A stretch of DNA of 17,433 bases from assembly GCA_038249605.1 (NCBI GenBank), contig JBBSDH010000071.1, positions 1 to 17,433 on the forward strand, given 5' to 3'. This document shows, piece by piece, positions 1-7,654 of the stretch; position 1 is the stretch's first letter, and every line of letters begins with the position of its first letter. The notes below the pieces were generated by a model. It was not told where the DNA came from, searched no databases, and saw nothing but the letters and a program-made list of their open reading frames with translations. Source of the DNA: M3007 sp038249605. Lineage in GTDB: Bacteria; Bacteroidota; Bacteroidia; Chitinophagales; Saprospiraceae. The translations under genes and the position numbers were made by a program.

Positions 1-2
1 CA

Positions 3-842
3 TTTGTTTTGGCCAGCAACGTATTTTTGCTCATCGGCACCTCGTATGGTGAACGCTTATTGTACGTCCCCTCTCTGGTATTTACGCTGGCATTGAGCTG
101 GGGTATTTTAAAAATGACCAAAATCGATGTGCGCGATTCAGCGCCACTGTCTTTGTTTACCGGAAATGCCACCACAGCGTGGACCATCGCAGGCATTCTG
201 CTTGCTGCCTACAGTTTCAAAACCCTCACACGCAATGCTGCCTGGTACGACAGCGCGTCGCTGTACGCCGCCGACCTGAAAACGTCGCCCAACAGCGCCA
301 AACTGAATTACCACAACGCCTTAGAAGTAACCAAAATGGGGTTGGATGAAAAATCAGGTGAAGCCACAAATCCTGTTCAGGTAGAAAAAGGTATTGAGGC
401 TTACAACCGCACCATTGAGTTGTACCCGCAGTACCACGACGCCTATGGCAGCCGCGGACTGGCCTATTTCCGGCTCAAACAATACGACAAAGCGTTTACG
501 GATTATCAGCAATCGCTCAAACACAGACCCAACGACGCCAAGGTGTTGTCCAACATGGGATTCATCTATTTCCTGCGCAACAACCTTGATTCGGCCGAGG
601 TGGTGTACCGCCGTTCCATCCAGTACGATCCGCGTTTTGTGGACGCCCGCCGCAACCTCGGCGCCGTTTTGGCCATGAAAAAGCAGTTCCCCGCTGCCAT
701 TGAACAATGGCAGGAAGCCCTGAAATACGACGCGGAAAACTCGACGCTGCATTTTTACATCGGCTCGGCGTACAGAGATATGGGTAAACCCGAGGAAGCG
801 AAACCGTGGCTGGACAAGGCGACGGCATTGGGGCATAAATGA
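3..842 (+). CDS. Membrane/TPR protein, TMTC-like, 5' truncated by the window
   Basis: The reading frame is open from the first bases, so the N-terminus lies outside the window. The visible part begins with a membrane-embedded stretch containing GERLLYVPSL, which resembles the conserved luminal/periplasmic motif of TMTC-type and related polytopic glycosyltransferase-like proteins. One or two further hydrophobic helices follow (around LVFTLALSWGIL and TAWTIAGILLAAY). The last ~150 residues are four to five tetratricopeptide repeats, with typical spacing such as AYFRLKQYDKAFTDYQQSL and NLGAVLAMKKQFPAAIEQW. TPRs are protein-binding scaffolds; a glycosyltransferase-linked role is inferred only from the membrane motif. 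The stop codon TGA (840-842) coincides with the first bases of a dispersed repeat at 841-882. Fairly sure of the TPR call, less so of the TMTC relation. Confidence 0.75.
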   Translation, partial: FVLASNVFLLIGTSYGERLLYVPSLVFTLALSWGILKMTKIDVRDSAPLSLFTGNATTAWTIAGILLAAYSFKTLTRNAAWYDSASLYAADLKTSPNSAKLNYHNALEVTKMGLDEKSGEATNPVQVEKGIEAYNRTIELYPQYHDAYGSRGLAYFRLKQYDKAFTDYQQSLKHRPNDAKVLSNMGFIYFLRNNLDSAEVVYRRSIQYDPRFVDARRNLGAVLAMKKQFPAAIEQWQEALKYDAENSTLHFYIGSAYRDMGKPEEAKPWLDKATALGHK

Positions 843-882
843 ATGCGGACTTGTCCCGAGTAAGCGAGGGAACTGGAATGCG
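841..882 (+). repeat. 42-bp dispersed repeat, left inverted copy
   Basis: This 42-nt element starts on the stop codon of the TPR gene. It has a ~28-nt core containing TTGTCCCGAG and GCGAGGGAAC, flanked on both sides by the same heptamer GAATGCG. An inverted copy with one mismatch lies at 1645-1686. The TCCC...GGGA ends of the core allow only a weak hairpin, so a terminator role is possible but not obvious. Confidence 0.85.
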
Positions 883-918
883 TAATAAAAACATTGTGAG
901 CATTAATTTACTACAGCC

Positions 919-1299
919 ATGACCAAAAAATTAAGATTCTTTGCTTTGGTAACCTTGTTGTTGTTTGCACGAGGATGCGATTTTTATTCAACAAGTCTCT
1001 GGTTTTTTCAGCCCAACGGCATGCAAGACGAAAACAATCCGCTAACAAAATATTTTGGTATGGGCTGGAATGGTTTAATCATCACCAATTTTATCGTTGT
1101 CGGGATCATTGTAGCTGCCTATTATTATCAAAGTTTCAGGTATAAACCCAGGCAGTTACCCATGGCATTCAACAACTTCAAGAAATTTGTCTCAGTCTTG
1201 TATTTTTGGGAAAAAGGTAAATTGCACAAGTTCTTTTACTTTCAGTATCAGGTATTAAAAAGTGACTATTGGAAGGCTGCAGAAAACACGGCTACATGA
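919..1299 (+). CDS. Small membrane protein, unknown function
   Basis: 126 residues starting ATG. Hydrophobic segments lie at about residues 6-17 and 52-68, with the sequence DENNPLTKYFGMGWNG between them. That loop, with a conserved-looking NPL and the upstream RGCDFYST, resembles small DUF5658-like membrane proteins in which an aspartate helix is followed by E/N-NPL; the relation is a guess. The C-terminal 55 residues are rich in Lys, Phe and Tyr and probably cytoplasmic. Its stop overlaps the start of the mug remnant by ATGA, so the two were probably co-transcribed. The gene is clearly more AT-rich than its neighbours and sits inside the 42-bp inverted repeat pair, which suggests separate acquisition. 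I do not recognise a specific function. Confidence 0.65.
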   Translation: MTKKLRFFALVTLLLFARGCDFYSTSLWFFQPNGMQDENNPLTKYFGMGWNGLIITNFIVVGIIVAAYYYQSFRYKPRQLPMAFNNFKKFVSVLYFWEKGKLHKFFYFQYQVLKSDYWKAAENTAT

Positions 1300-1614
1300 T
1301 CCTCCCCGACCTCCTTGCGCCCAACCTAAAGATTGTATTCTGCGGCAGCGCAGCAGGAACAAAATCTGCTGAAAGCAAGGCTTATTATGCCGGTCCGGGC
1401 AACCGATTTTACCCCTAGAATCGTTTGTTTCAACGGCAAAGAAGCTGCCCGTATGTATTTTGGACTGAAAAATACGGGGCAGTTGAACCTTGGGTTGCAG
1501 GACAAAACCATCGGGAATACAAGGGTATTTGTAGCGCCTTCAACTTCGGCCCTGGCCACGGCGCATTGGGATGAAAAAATATGGCTGGAACTTAGGACCA
1601 TCATAAGCCTTTAA
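1296..1614 (+). pseudogene. mug: Mismatch-specific (G:T/U) DNA glycosylase, internally deleted
   Basis: Frame 1 (1296-1418) encodes 40 residues starting MILPDLLAPNLKIVFCG and including AGPGNRFYP, the start and first active-site region of the Mug/TDG branch of uracil-DNA glycosylases. It then meets a TAG. From about 1405 another frame continues with TPRIVCFNGKEAARMYFG and FVAPSTSALATAHWDEKIW, the typical C-terminal half with FNGKxAA and PSTS. The middle third, about 60 residues including the family's GIGLTDL segment, is absent, and the two halves are out of frame. An intact enzyme of about 165-175 residues would remove uracil or thymine from mispairs with guanine; this remnant should not. The start ATG overlaps the stop of the upstream gene (ATGA). 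An assembly error at the junction is possible. Confidence 0.85.
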
Positions 1615-1644
1615 TCTAAGGCGTTCATGCCAACCATCCTATTC

Positions 1645-1686
1645 CGCATTTCAGTTCCCTCGCTTACTCGGGACAAGTCCGCATTC
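1645..1686 (-). repeat. 42-bp dispersed repeat, right inverted copy
   Basis: Reverse complement of the element at 841-882, with one mismatch near the outer heptamer (AAATGCG in place of GAATGCG). It lies inside the 3' end of the HhH gene, where it supplies the codons for its last 11 residues (ECGLVPSKRGN) and the TGA stop at 1651-1653. Confidence 0.85.
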
Positions 1687-2805
1687 CAAATACGCCCCCA
1701 CCCTTTCCAACCACGCCGCATCCACCACAGCCGACAACTTAAGCAACTCGTCCACAGACCTGAACGGTCCGTGCTGCTCCCGATAATTCACGATGAGCCT
1801 GGCTTGTTTGGCGAAGAAATACGGGTGTGCTTTCAGGTCGTCCACGGTTGCTGTATTCAGGTCTATTTTTTGCAAAAAACCGCCGGAGATGCTTACGTAC
1901 GGTTTGATTTGTTGGTAAATACTGTCCGGCATCGATTTAACTTCGGCCACCTGCGCCACTTTTACAAACCCACCCAACCGTTCACGGTAAGCCACGATTT
2001 GTTGCGCCCGCCAAGCGCCGATGCCTGGCAAATTTTGCCAGTCTGAAAGGCTGGCGAGGTTGGCATCTATGACGGTGGGGGCTGCTTTGCCCGGCGCAGT
2101 AAAACTTCTTGTTGCAGGTTTGTTTTCCGGTACCATTACTTCGATTTGAATGTAGGGTTCAAGCGTAGCGTACACATCTTCCGGCAGCGTGTATATTTTT
2201 TTCAAGTCTTCTTTTTTCCTGAACAACCCTCCCTTATTGCGGTAAGCGACCACCGACCGGGCGGCGGCGCGCGGCATACCCAGTTGAAGCAATTCTTCTT
2301 CGCCAACTTTGTTGGGATCGAACTCAAAAAGCTCAAAAACCTGCTCAAACTTGTTGTTTTTTGACGATGTGTACACCGATCTTTTTTCCTGCGCCACACC
2401 TATTTTAATCCATGGTTCGAGTCGTTCGTAATCCTCTGCAGAGAGCAGATAGATCTTTTTAAAATCCGTCGCCTTTTTGAACCGCCCTCCTTTTTCGCGG
2501 TAGCGAATAATGGACTGTGCAACACGGGACGACAAGCCGAGTTGGCCAAATTCGCTTTCATTGGCTTGGTTGGGATCGAAAAAAAAGGGCTCAGCAACAG
2601 GTTCTGGTTCGTTTCGTTGGTCGAGCGCTGCATAGTACTCTGAAGCAGCTTTTTCAAAAGCAGAAAAATCTACCGGTTGAACCGGTTTCAGGTAAACCAC
2701 CAATGCCGGGAAACAAAAGGCCGCCAAGGCCATGACCAACAAAGCTGCCGTACCCGCCCTTTCCAAGCGGGAAAAATAGAGGTATCGCGGTATCGTATTT
2801 TTCAT
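1651..2805 (-). CDS. ComEA-like protein with four helix-hairpin-helix units
   Basis: 384 residues from the ATG at 2805. An earlier in-frame ATG at 2838 would overlap the end of comEC by 19 nt and add 11 unlikely residues. One membrane helix lies at about residues 17-39. Then come four HhH units at roughly 75-135, 161-221, 246-306 and 313-373, each built as D-x-N...LxxLG...A..IV.YRE..G.F....L..I. The third carries the best hairpin, LPGIG (259-263). Such units bind double-stranded DNA without sequence preference, so an envelope-anchored DNA receptor for uptake is likely. It starts 14 nt after comEC's stop and is probably in the same transcript. The fold ends at Tyr372-Leu373; residues 374-384 come from the 42-bp repeat. 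Confidence 0.85.
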   Translation of the reverse strand: MKNTIPRYLYFSRLERAGTAALLVMALAAFCFPALVVYLKPVQPVDFSAFEKAASEYYAALDQRNEPEPVAEPFFFDPNQANESEFGQLGLSSRVAQSIIRYREKGGRFKKATDFKKIYLLSAEDYERLEPWIKIGVAQEKRSVYTSSKNNKFEQVFELFEFDPNKVGEEELLQLGMPRAAARSVVAYRNKGGLFRKKEDLKKIYTLPEDVYATLEPYIQIEVMVPENKPATRSFTAPGKAAPTVIDANLASLSDWQNLPGIGAWRAQQIVAYRERLGGFVKVAQVAEVKSMPDSIYQQIKPYVSISGGFLQKIDLNTATVDDLKAHPYFFAKQARLIVNYREQHGPFRSVDELLKLSAVVDAAWLERVGAYLECGLVPSKRGN

Positions 2806-2819
2806 AATTGATTGGAAAA

Positions 2820-4931
2820 TTAAAGGTTCAATACCCATGCCCCGCTGGTGCGCACATCGTGGTAGGGCGCATGGATGTTTTCACAGGCCTTTTTCCATTT
2901 TTCCACACGCCAGGGCTTGTTGCTGCTGTCAAAAACCAACAGGGCATCCGGGAAAAGCACCCTGCAATCGGCTACATTCACCTTTGCGTTGTGGGTTAAT
3001 ACGACGGCGCTCACAGTCAACCCAAATGGTCGTTTTGCCCCGGAAGGTGCCAACGAAGCGTCGTTGATGATTGCTATGGTTTTACCTCCAATGTAAAGAA
3101 ATGGCTCGCGGTAGATAAATTTATGGTCAGTGTTTAAGGCATTTTTTTCATACGGCAGCTCGGTGACGTCTTCTACCCTCAAAGCCCAGCGTTGCCTTTG
3201 CGCGGCAAACTGCTCTTGTTTATCACTCAATGAATCCCGCAAGCGGAACACCTGCAACCCGTCGAAACAATCAACCAAATGCTGCCGGTTTACATGGTAA
3301 ACCACCACCTTTTGCCGCTCCATTTGCCGCACTTTGACCAACGCGCCGTGCCAGAACAACACAACAAGCATGGCTACTGCAGGTAATAAAAACCTACCCC
3401 GTTTTGTTTCCCAAGCCACAGCCACACACAATAAAACAAGCGTTAACAACACTGCTCCCCACACTTCGAGCCAGATGCCGGTTATGATGCTGAACGGCAG
3501 CTCGCTGATCCTGAATACACACCAGTTGATGCCCCAAACCAATGCGTACAACATCTTCCCAAACCATTCTGCCAATACCACACTCACAAAATCCAGAAGT
3601 ACCAACAAGGCCCCGCCCCAAAGGAAAAGCGCCCCACCAAGCACCACTACCCATCCTGAAAGCCAGAAATACACCGGAAACTGGTTGAAATAATACAACG
3701 TAAGCGGCAGTGTGCCCAATTGAGCAGCAACACCCACCAACAGCACTTTTAAACCTTCATCGGGCAGGCGTGGCAGTGGCGGAGACAAGCGATACAACTT
3801 GGGGTAAAAAAACACCATGCCAGCCACGGCGGCGTACGACAACTGGAATCCCGCGTCGAACAAAAAGTATGGATTGAAAACCAGCAATCCAAATGCGGAG
3901 GCCGCAAGGATGTTCCAAACCGGTGCTTCTCGGTACAAAGCTTTGCCCAACAAATAGGTGGAAAACATCACCGAGGCACGCAAAACCGAAGCCGTTGCGC
4001 CGGTAAGCAAAGTGAAAGCCCAAATGGCCGCCAAAACAAGCGCTGTTTGCAGCAGTCGCCCGGAGCGTCCGCGCAAAGGCAAACGTCCGAGGCCCAACAT
4101 AAGTCCGGCATACAAAAAACCAACATGGGTACCCGACACGGCCAGGGCGTGCATGGAACCTGTTTCGGCATAAACTGCCCGCATCTCGTCGGAAAGATCG
4201 TCGCGGTAACCTACCAGCAAAGCCGAAGCTGCCGCGTATTCATCGAGGGTGGGAAAATGACGCTGCAGCAGTCCCAGGAGCCTGTCGCGGCAATGGTAGG
4301 CCAAGCGCCAGCAAGCATTGCCTTGGCCGGTAGCAAGTACCTGAAGTGAATCGGTGTGCACAAATGCCTGGTAATGGATGTTTTGGTAAGACAGGTATCG
4401 CCTGTAATCGAAGGCGTGGGGGTTTTTCGGACCTTCAGTAGCTCGAACCACGCAGGCCACAATGAGGCGATCGCCATACCGTAGACTTTCGCTCAGGGAA
4501 TCGGCATTCAGGAAAACGAGCAGGTTGCCTGCGGCAGTAGCCAAGCTGTCGGCGGCGTTTCCGACGGCCTCCACACGCAACGGCACCTTCACTTTACCGC
4601 CGCGCGAGGGCGCTTCGTACACGGTCGCGAGGATGAAAAGTTTTTGGGGAAGTGTAGCCACCCCAGCAAAATGGGCGGGTTGAGTGCGCTCGTCGTGAAG
4701 GGTGGTATGAATATACCCGGCCGCAATCAACAACAGCGTGGAAGCACTGCCGTACAACCACCGCCATCGGTACGCAAACCGGCGCCAAGCCGCCAACACC
4801 AGAACAAACATGGTGCTCAGCAAGCCGTACACTACGGCATTGGGCGCTGGCAGCGCAAGGGCATCGGCCAGGATGATGCCCACGACAAAAGGCAACAACA
4901 AACGTACAAAAGGAGCAAGGCGCGGATTCAT
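2820..4931 (-). CDS. comEC: ComEC/Rec2-family DNA-uptake channel protein
   Basis: 703 residues. It starts with two to three membrane helices (LLLPFVVGIILADAL, AVVYGLLSTMFVLVLAAW) and a DUF4131-type soluble domain (~60-200). The Competence domain follows, with HALAVSGTHVGFLYAGL, SVLRASVMFSTYLLGKALY and NPYFLFDAGFQLSYAA, all signatures of ComEC. Further helices run to about residue 530. The protein carries single-stranded DNA across the inner membrane in transformation. The last ~170 residues are soluble but show no HxHxDH metal motif, so the metallo-beta-lactamase domain of Firmicute ComEC is absent, as is common in Bacteroidota. The following HhH gene forms an operon with it. No clear promoter was found; a weak TAACTTTC box on the minus strand lies just upstream. 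Confidence 0.92.
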   Translation of the reverse strand: MNPRLAPFVRLLLPFVVGIILADALALPAPNAVVYGLLSTMFVLVLAAWRRFAYRWRWLYGSASTLLLIAAGYIHTTLHDERTQPAHFAGVATLPQKLFILATVYEAPSRGGKVKVPLRVEAVGNAADSLATAAGNLLVFLNADSLSESLRYGDRLIVACVVRATEGPKNPHAFDYRRYLSYQNIHYQAFVHTDSLQVLATGQGNACWRLAYHCRDRLLGLLQRHFPTLDEYAAASALLVGYRDDLSDEMRAVYAETGSMHALAVSGTHVGFLYAGLMLGLGRLPLRGRSGRLLQTALVLAAIWAFTLLTGATASVLRASVMFSTYLLGKALYREAPVWNILAASAFGLLVFNPYFLFDAGFQLSYAAVAGMVFFYPKLYRLSPPLPRLPDEGLKVLLVGVAAQLGTLPLTLYYFNQFPVYFWLSGWVVVLGGALFLWGGALLVLLDFVSVVLAEWFGKMLYALVWGINWCVFRISELPFSIITGIWLEVWGAVLLTLVLLCVAVAWETKRGRFLLPAVAMLVVLFWHGALVKVRQMERQKVVVYHVNRQHLVDCFDGLQVFRLRDSLSDKQEQFAAQRQRWALRVEDVTELPYEKNALNTDHKFIYREPFLYIGGKTIAIINDASLAPSGAKRPFGLTVSAVVLTHNAKVNVADCRVLFPDALLVFDSSNKPWRVEKWKKACENIHAPYHDVRTSGAWVLNL

Positions 4932-5071
4932 GTTCAGCGGTTTATAGCATGAAAGTTATGCCATTCCGCTGCGCCTTGTAAAGGGTTTGGGACCAATCCC
5001 CTTACATTTATTTTAAATGAATCTGGTCTTTTTTTACTTACAAAAACCTGATTTTAAGGGCTTTAAGTGCA

Positions 5072-6184
5072 TCAAAAATCATACGTAATTTCTACAAGCT
5101 GGGTTTTGGGTTTAGACTGGCAAGTGAGCACATAGCCGTCTTTCACCTCATCTTCGTCGAGCGCGTAGCAAACATCCATGGTCACTTCGCCCTGCAAAAC
5201 CTTGGCCATACAAGTGGAACACGCCCCCGCGGTGCAGGAATATGGTGCATCGTATTTTTCCTTCACGAGTACGTCGAGGATGGTGGCGCCTTCGGGCACG
5301 GTAGTTTCGATGCGTTGTCCACCGAGGTGCACGATGAGTTTTGCACCTTTGCCACCGGCTTCATTACCGTCGAACTCGCCGGGCATATGGCTGGCATTGA
5401 GGAAATGTTCGGTGTGGATTTGTTTGGGATTGATGCCACGGCCAAGCAAACCGGCCTTGATGCTGTCTGCCATGTTGCCTGGTCCGCACACGAAATACTG
5501 GCATTCCTGCTCCGGACCGTGGGGAAAGTTTTCATCCAGAAAACTGTCCACCGTGCGGCCGTCGATGCGGCCGGAACGGCCTTTCCAATTGGTGGTACTT
5601 TTTTTAAACATGCCGAACACGCCGCCGCTGCCACCTTCCTTTTTAGGCTGGCTGAGCACGTGTTCCACATGCAATTGACCTGTGTAGCGTTCGCTGAGTT
5701 GGTCGAATACATCGCGAAATATGATGCTTTCTTCGTTGCGGCTGCCGTAAAGCAGAAAAATGGCGCTCATCGGTTCCGCTTCAAGGGTCGTTTTGATGAT
5801 CGACATGAGTGGTGTAATGCCGCTTCCCGCGCCGAACATATAATAGGTGCGGCGTTTTTCGGGATCAAGTTTTACAAAAAATCTGCCTTCGGGATGGGCT
5901 GCTTCAACCGTGTCGCCCACCTTCAGGTTGTCGCACAAAAAGGTGGATACCTGGCCGCCTTCCATTTTTTTCACCGTGATCGCCAGTTTGTTTTCGAGTG
6001 GGCTCGACGACATGGAGTACGAGCGGCGTAATTCGTTTCCGTCAAGGTGTATTTTCAGACCAACATACTGCCCTTGCGTGTATTTAAACAGGTCGGTGAG
6101 CGCTTCCGGAACATCGAATTCGATGGTAAAGGTATCGGCGGTTTCCGGGGTAATGGTTTTGACGGGGAGCGGATAAAATTCCAT
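5072..6184 (-). CDS. PaaE/XylA-type FAD/2Fe-2S oxygenase reductase
   Basis: 370 residues. The FAD domain carries RSYS (54-57), the NAD(P)H domain GAGSGITPLMS (118-128) and CGPGNM (233-238). A C-terminal plant-type ferredoxin domain has Cys317-x4-Cys322-x2-Cys325 and Cys355 as 2Fe-2S ligands. This domain order matches phenylacetyl-CoA oxygenase reductase PaaE/PaaK and related single-chain reductases that pass electrons from NAD(P)H to a diiron oxygenase. No paaABCD genes are near; instead an AlkB-family hydroxylase is divergent 322 bp away, so it may be that enzyme's donor (inference). A Gly-rich insert at about 183-200 (KEGGSGGVFGMF) lies in the reductase domain. ATG at 6184 is the natural start. 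Confidence 0.9.
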   Translation of the reverse strand: MEFYPLPVKTITPETADTFTIEFDVPEALTDLFKYTQGQYVGLKIHLDGNELRRSYSMSSSPLENKLAITVKKMEGGQVSTFLCDNLKVGDTVEAAHPEGRFFVKLDPEKRRTYYMFGAGSGITPLMSIIKTTLEAEPMSAIFLLYGSRNEESIIFRDVFDQLSERYTGQLHVEHVLSQPKKEGGSGGVFGMFKKSTTNWKGRSGRIDGRTVDSFLDENFPHGPEQECQYFVCGPGNMADSIKAGLLGRGINPKQIHTEHFLNASHMPGEFDGNEAGGKGAKLIVHLGGQRIETTVPEGATILDVLVKEKYDAPYSCTAGACSTCMAKVLQGEVTMDVCYALDEDEVKDGYVLTCQSKPKTQLVEITYDF

Positions 6185-6246
6185 GGTGTGCAGTATGATT
6201 GAAACCTCCGGGGCGGAGAAAATTGAATGTTAGAGGGTGCGAAGTT

Positions 6247-6276
6247 AAATCAGGATTTTAGGATTAGTCCTGATTT
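6247..6276. promoter_or_regulatory. Inverted repeat, possible operator
   Basis: AAATCAGGA (6247-6255) and TCCTGATTT (6268-6276) are perfect reverse complements separated by 12 nt. The pair lies 62 nt upstream of the reductase start, between divergent genes, which fits a dimeric regulator site or a hairpin. No regulator gene is in the window. A TAACTTCG box on the minus strand just inside this site could be the reductase promoter. Confidence 0.4.
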
Positions 6277-6367
6277 TAGAGGATAGATTAGGGGGTTTAT
6301 TTAAGCCAAAGGTGTGTCCATTTCGTTGTCCTATCGACGACCGCATAAGAACACGATTTTGTCCTTT

Positions 6368-6426
6368 CAGGTTTTAAAACCTGCCAAGTTTTAATGCCTG
6401 GAAAGTCTAAAGACCTGGGAGGTTTT
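6368..6426. repeat. Decayed palindromic intergenic repeat
   Basis: CAGGTTTTAAAACCTG (6368-6383) is a perfect 16-bp palindrome. AAAACCTGCCAAGTTT (6376-6391) also pairs, with three mismatches in 16, with AGACCTGGGAGGTTTT (6411-6426). This looks like a worn copy of a short palindromic repeat rather than a terminator, since both flanking genes point away from it. Confidence 0.6.
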
Positions 6427-6479
6427 GCATGTGCACGCGAGACCGAGACTTTCAGACACTTCGTTTGCAGTTTCAATCC

Positions 6480-6487
6480 TATATTTG
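6480..6487 (+). promoter_or_regulatory. Putative -7 box for alkB
   Basis: TATATTTG matches the Bacteroidota consensus TAnnTTTG exactly and predicts a start of transcription about 13 nt before the ATG at 6507. No good -33 TTTG is seen at the expected spacing. Confidence 0.4.
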
Positions 6488-6506
6488 TTTTCCAATTCTT
6501 AACACC

Positions 6507-7565
6507 ATGAAAGACATCAAGTATCTTTTTGCTTACATCCTCCCGATGAGTGCCCTGTGGGCGCTTTGGGCTATGGGTTTTTGGGCCTGGACGACGGTGG
6601 TCCTGGCGTTTGTAGCTCTACCCATCATGGAAGCTATTTTACCCTATTCCACGGCAAATGTCCCTGAGAAAGAAGAAATCGAGCGTTCGCAAAAGCCCTA
6701 TTTCGACATTTTACTTTACCTCAATGCACCCTTGTTGTATGCCATTGTTGCCGCTTACCTGTTTCGCATTAGCACGGGCGGTTTGGTCTGGCTGGAAATC
6801 ATCGGCATTACACTGAGCACAGGTATAGTTGTGGGCGCTGTAGGCATCAATGTGGCGCACGAACTTGGGCACCGCTACAAACCATGGGAACAAACCCTGG
6901 CCAAAATCATGCTTTTGCCAGCACTTTACCAGCACTTTTTTATAGAGCACAACCGTGGGCACCACAAAAACGTGGCGACCGACAAAGACCCCTCCACCGC
7001 GCGTAAAAATGAGGTTTTGTATGCATTTTGGGCGCGTTCGGTAACAGGCGTATGGTTGGAAGCCTGGGAACTTGAACACGATCGGCTGGCCAAGGAAGGT
7101 CGGACCTTTTGGAGTTTCAACAACGAAATGTTGCGTTTCCAGATCATTCAATTGCTTTACCTCGCAGGTGTTTACCTGCTTTGGGATTGGCGCGGCCTGC
7201 TTGGCGCACTCGCCGTGGCGATCATCGGCATCCTGCTGCTCGAAACCATCAACTACATCGAACATTATGGATTGCGCCGAAAACTGACAGCATCCGGACG
7301 GCCGGAGCCTGTTTTACCCACACACTCCTGGAACAGCGATTTTGAAATAGGACGTATTTTCCTATACGAACTCACCCGCCACAGCGACCACCACTACAAG
7401 GCCACACGCAAATACCAAGTATTGAGGCACATGGATCAAAGCCCGCAACTGCCCGCCGGATATCCAGCTTCACTGCTGTTGGCACTTTTACCGCCGGTTT
7501 GGTTTAAGGTGATGAATCCCCGCATCCCAGAGAATTTAATGCCCAGTGCCGCGTCCATTGAATGA
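6507..7565 (+). CDS. alkB: AlkB-family alkane 1-monooxygenase
   Basis: 352 residues from the ATG at 6507 (MKDIKYLF). All four histidine motifs of the integral-membrane diiron hydroxylases are present: HELGH (118-122), EHNRGHH (147-153), NYIEHYG (249-255) and RHSDHH (291-296). Hydrophobic helices lie at about 5-45, 68-115, 134-146 and 215-247. The enzyme hydroxylates terminal methyl groups of alkanes using O2 and two electrons; the NYxEHYG motif separates AlkB/XylM from fatty-acid desaturases. It is a little shorter than the classical ~400-residue AlkB. No rubredoxin gene lies near; the divergent 2Fe-2S reductase may serve instead, as XylA does for XylM. The true substrate is not readable from sequence. 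Confidence 0.93.
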   Translation: MKDIKYLFAYILPMSALWALWAMGFWAWTTVVLAFVALPIMEAILPYSTANVPEKEEIERSQKPYFDILLYLNAPLLYAIVAAYLFRISTGGLVWLEIIGITLSTGIVVGAVGINVAHELGHRYKPWEQTLAKIMLLPALYQHFFIEHNRGHHKNVATDKDPSTARKNEVLYAFWARSVTGVWLEAWELEHDRLAKEGRTFWSFNNEMLRFQIIQLLYLAGVYLLWDWRGLLGALAVAIIGILLLETINYIEHYGLRRKLTASGRPEPVLPTHSWNSDFEIGRIFLYELTRHSDHHYKATRKYQVLRHMDQSPQLPAGYPASLLLALLPPVWFKVMNPRIPENLMPSAASIE

Positions 7566-7654
7566 CGTACAGTTTGGCGAGACTTATATTTTACTCAATT
7601 AGGCATGAGGAGAGCGAAATGCAGGACATTTTAACCAAAGAATATCGTATTTCG

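Larger units (their letters stand above)
6185..6506. other. Divergent intergenic region between reductase and alkB
   Basis: 322 bp without a gene. It holds a 9-bp inverted repeat (6247-6276), a decayed palindromic repeat (6368-6426) and a -7-like box before alkB (6480-6487). An open frame continues upstream of the alkB ATG from 6429, but its codons do not look like AlkB and overlap the promoter box. Confidence 0.7.

Noticed and set aside
1627..2046. Plus-strand frame beginning near the right 42-bp repeat
   Set aside because: It is antisense to the HhH gene and its first residues are only a translation of the repeat.
2820..3400. Metallo-beta-lactamase domain at the ComEC C-terminus
   Set aside because: No HxHxDH motif can be found in the last 170 residues.
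5315..6031. Long antisense open frame (238 codons) opposite the reductase gene
   Set aside because: The opposite strand has a full set of FAD, NAD(P)H and 2Fe-2S motifs; the antisense product has no recognisable pattern and arises from codon bias.
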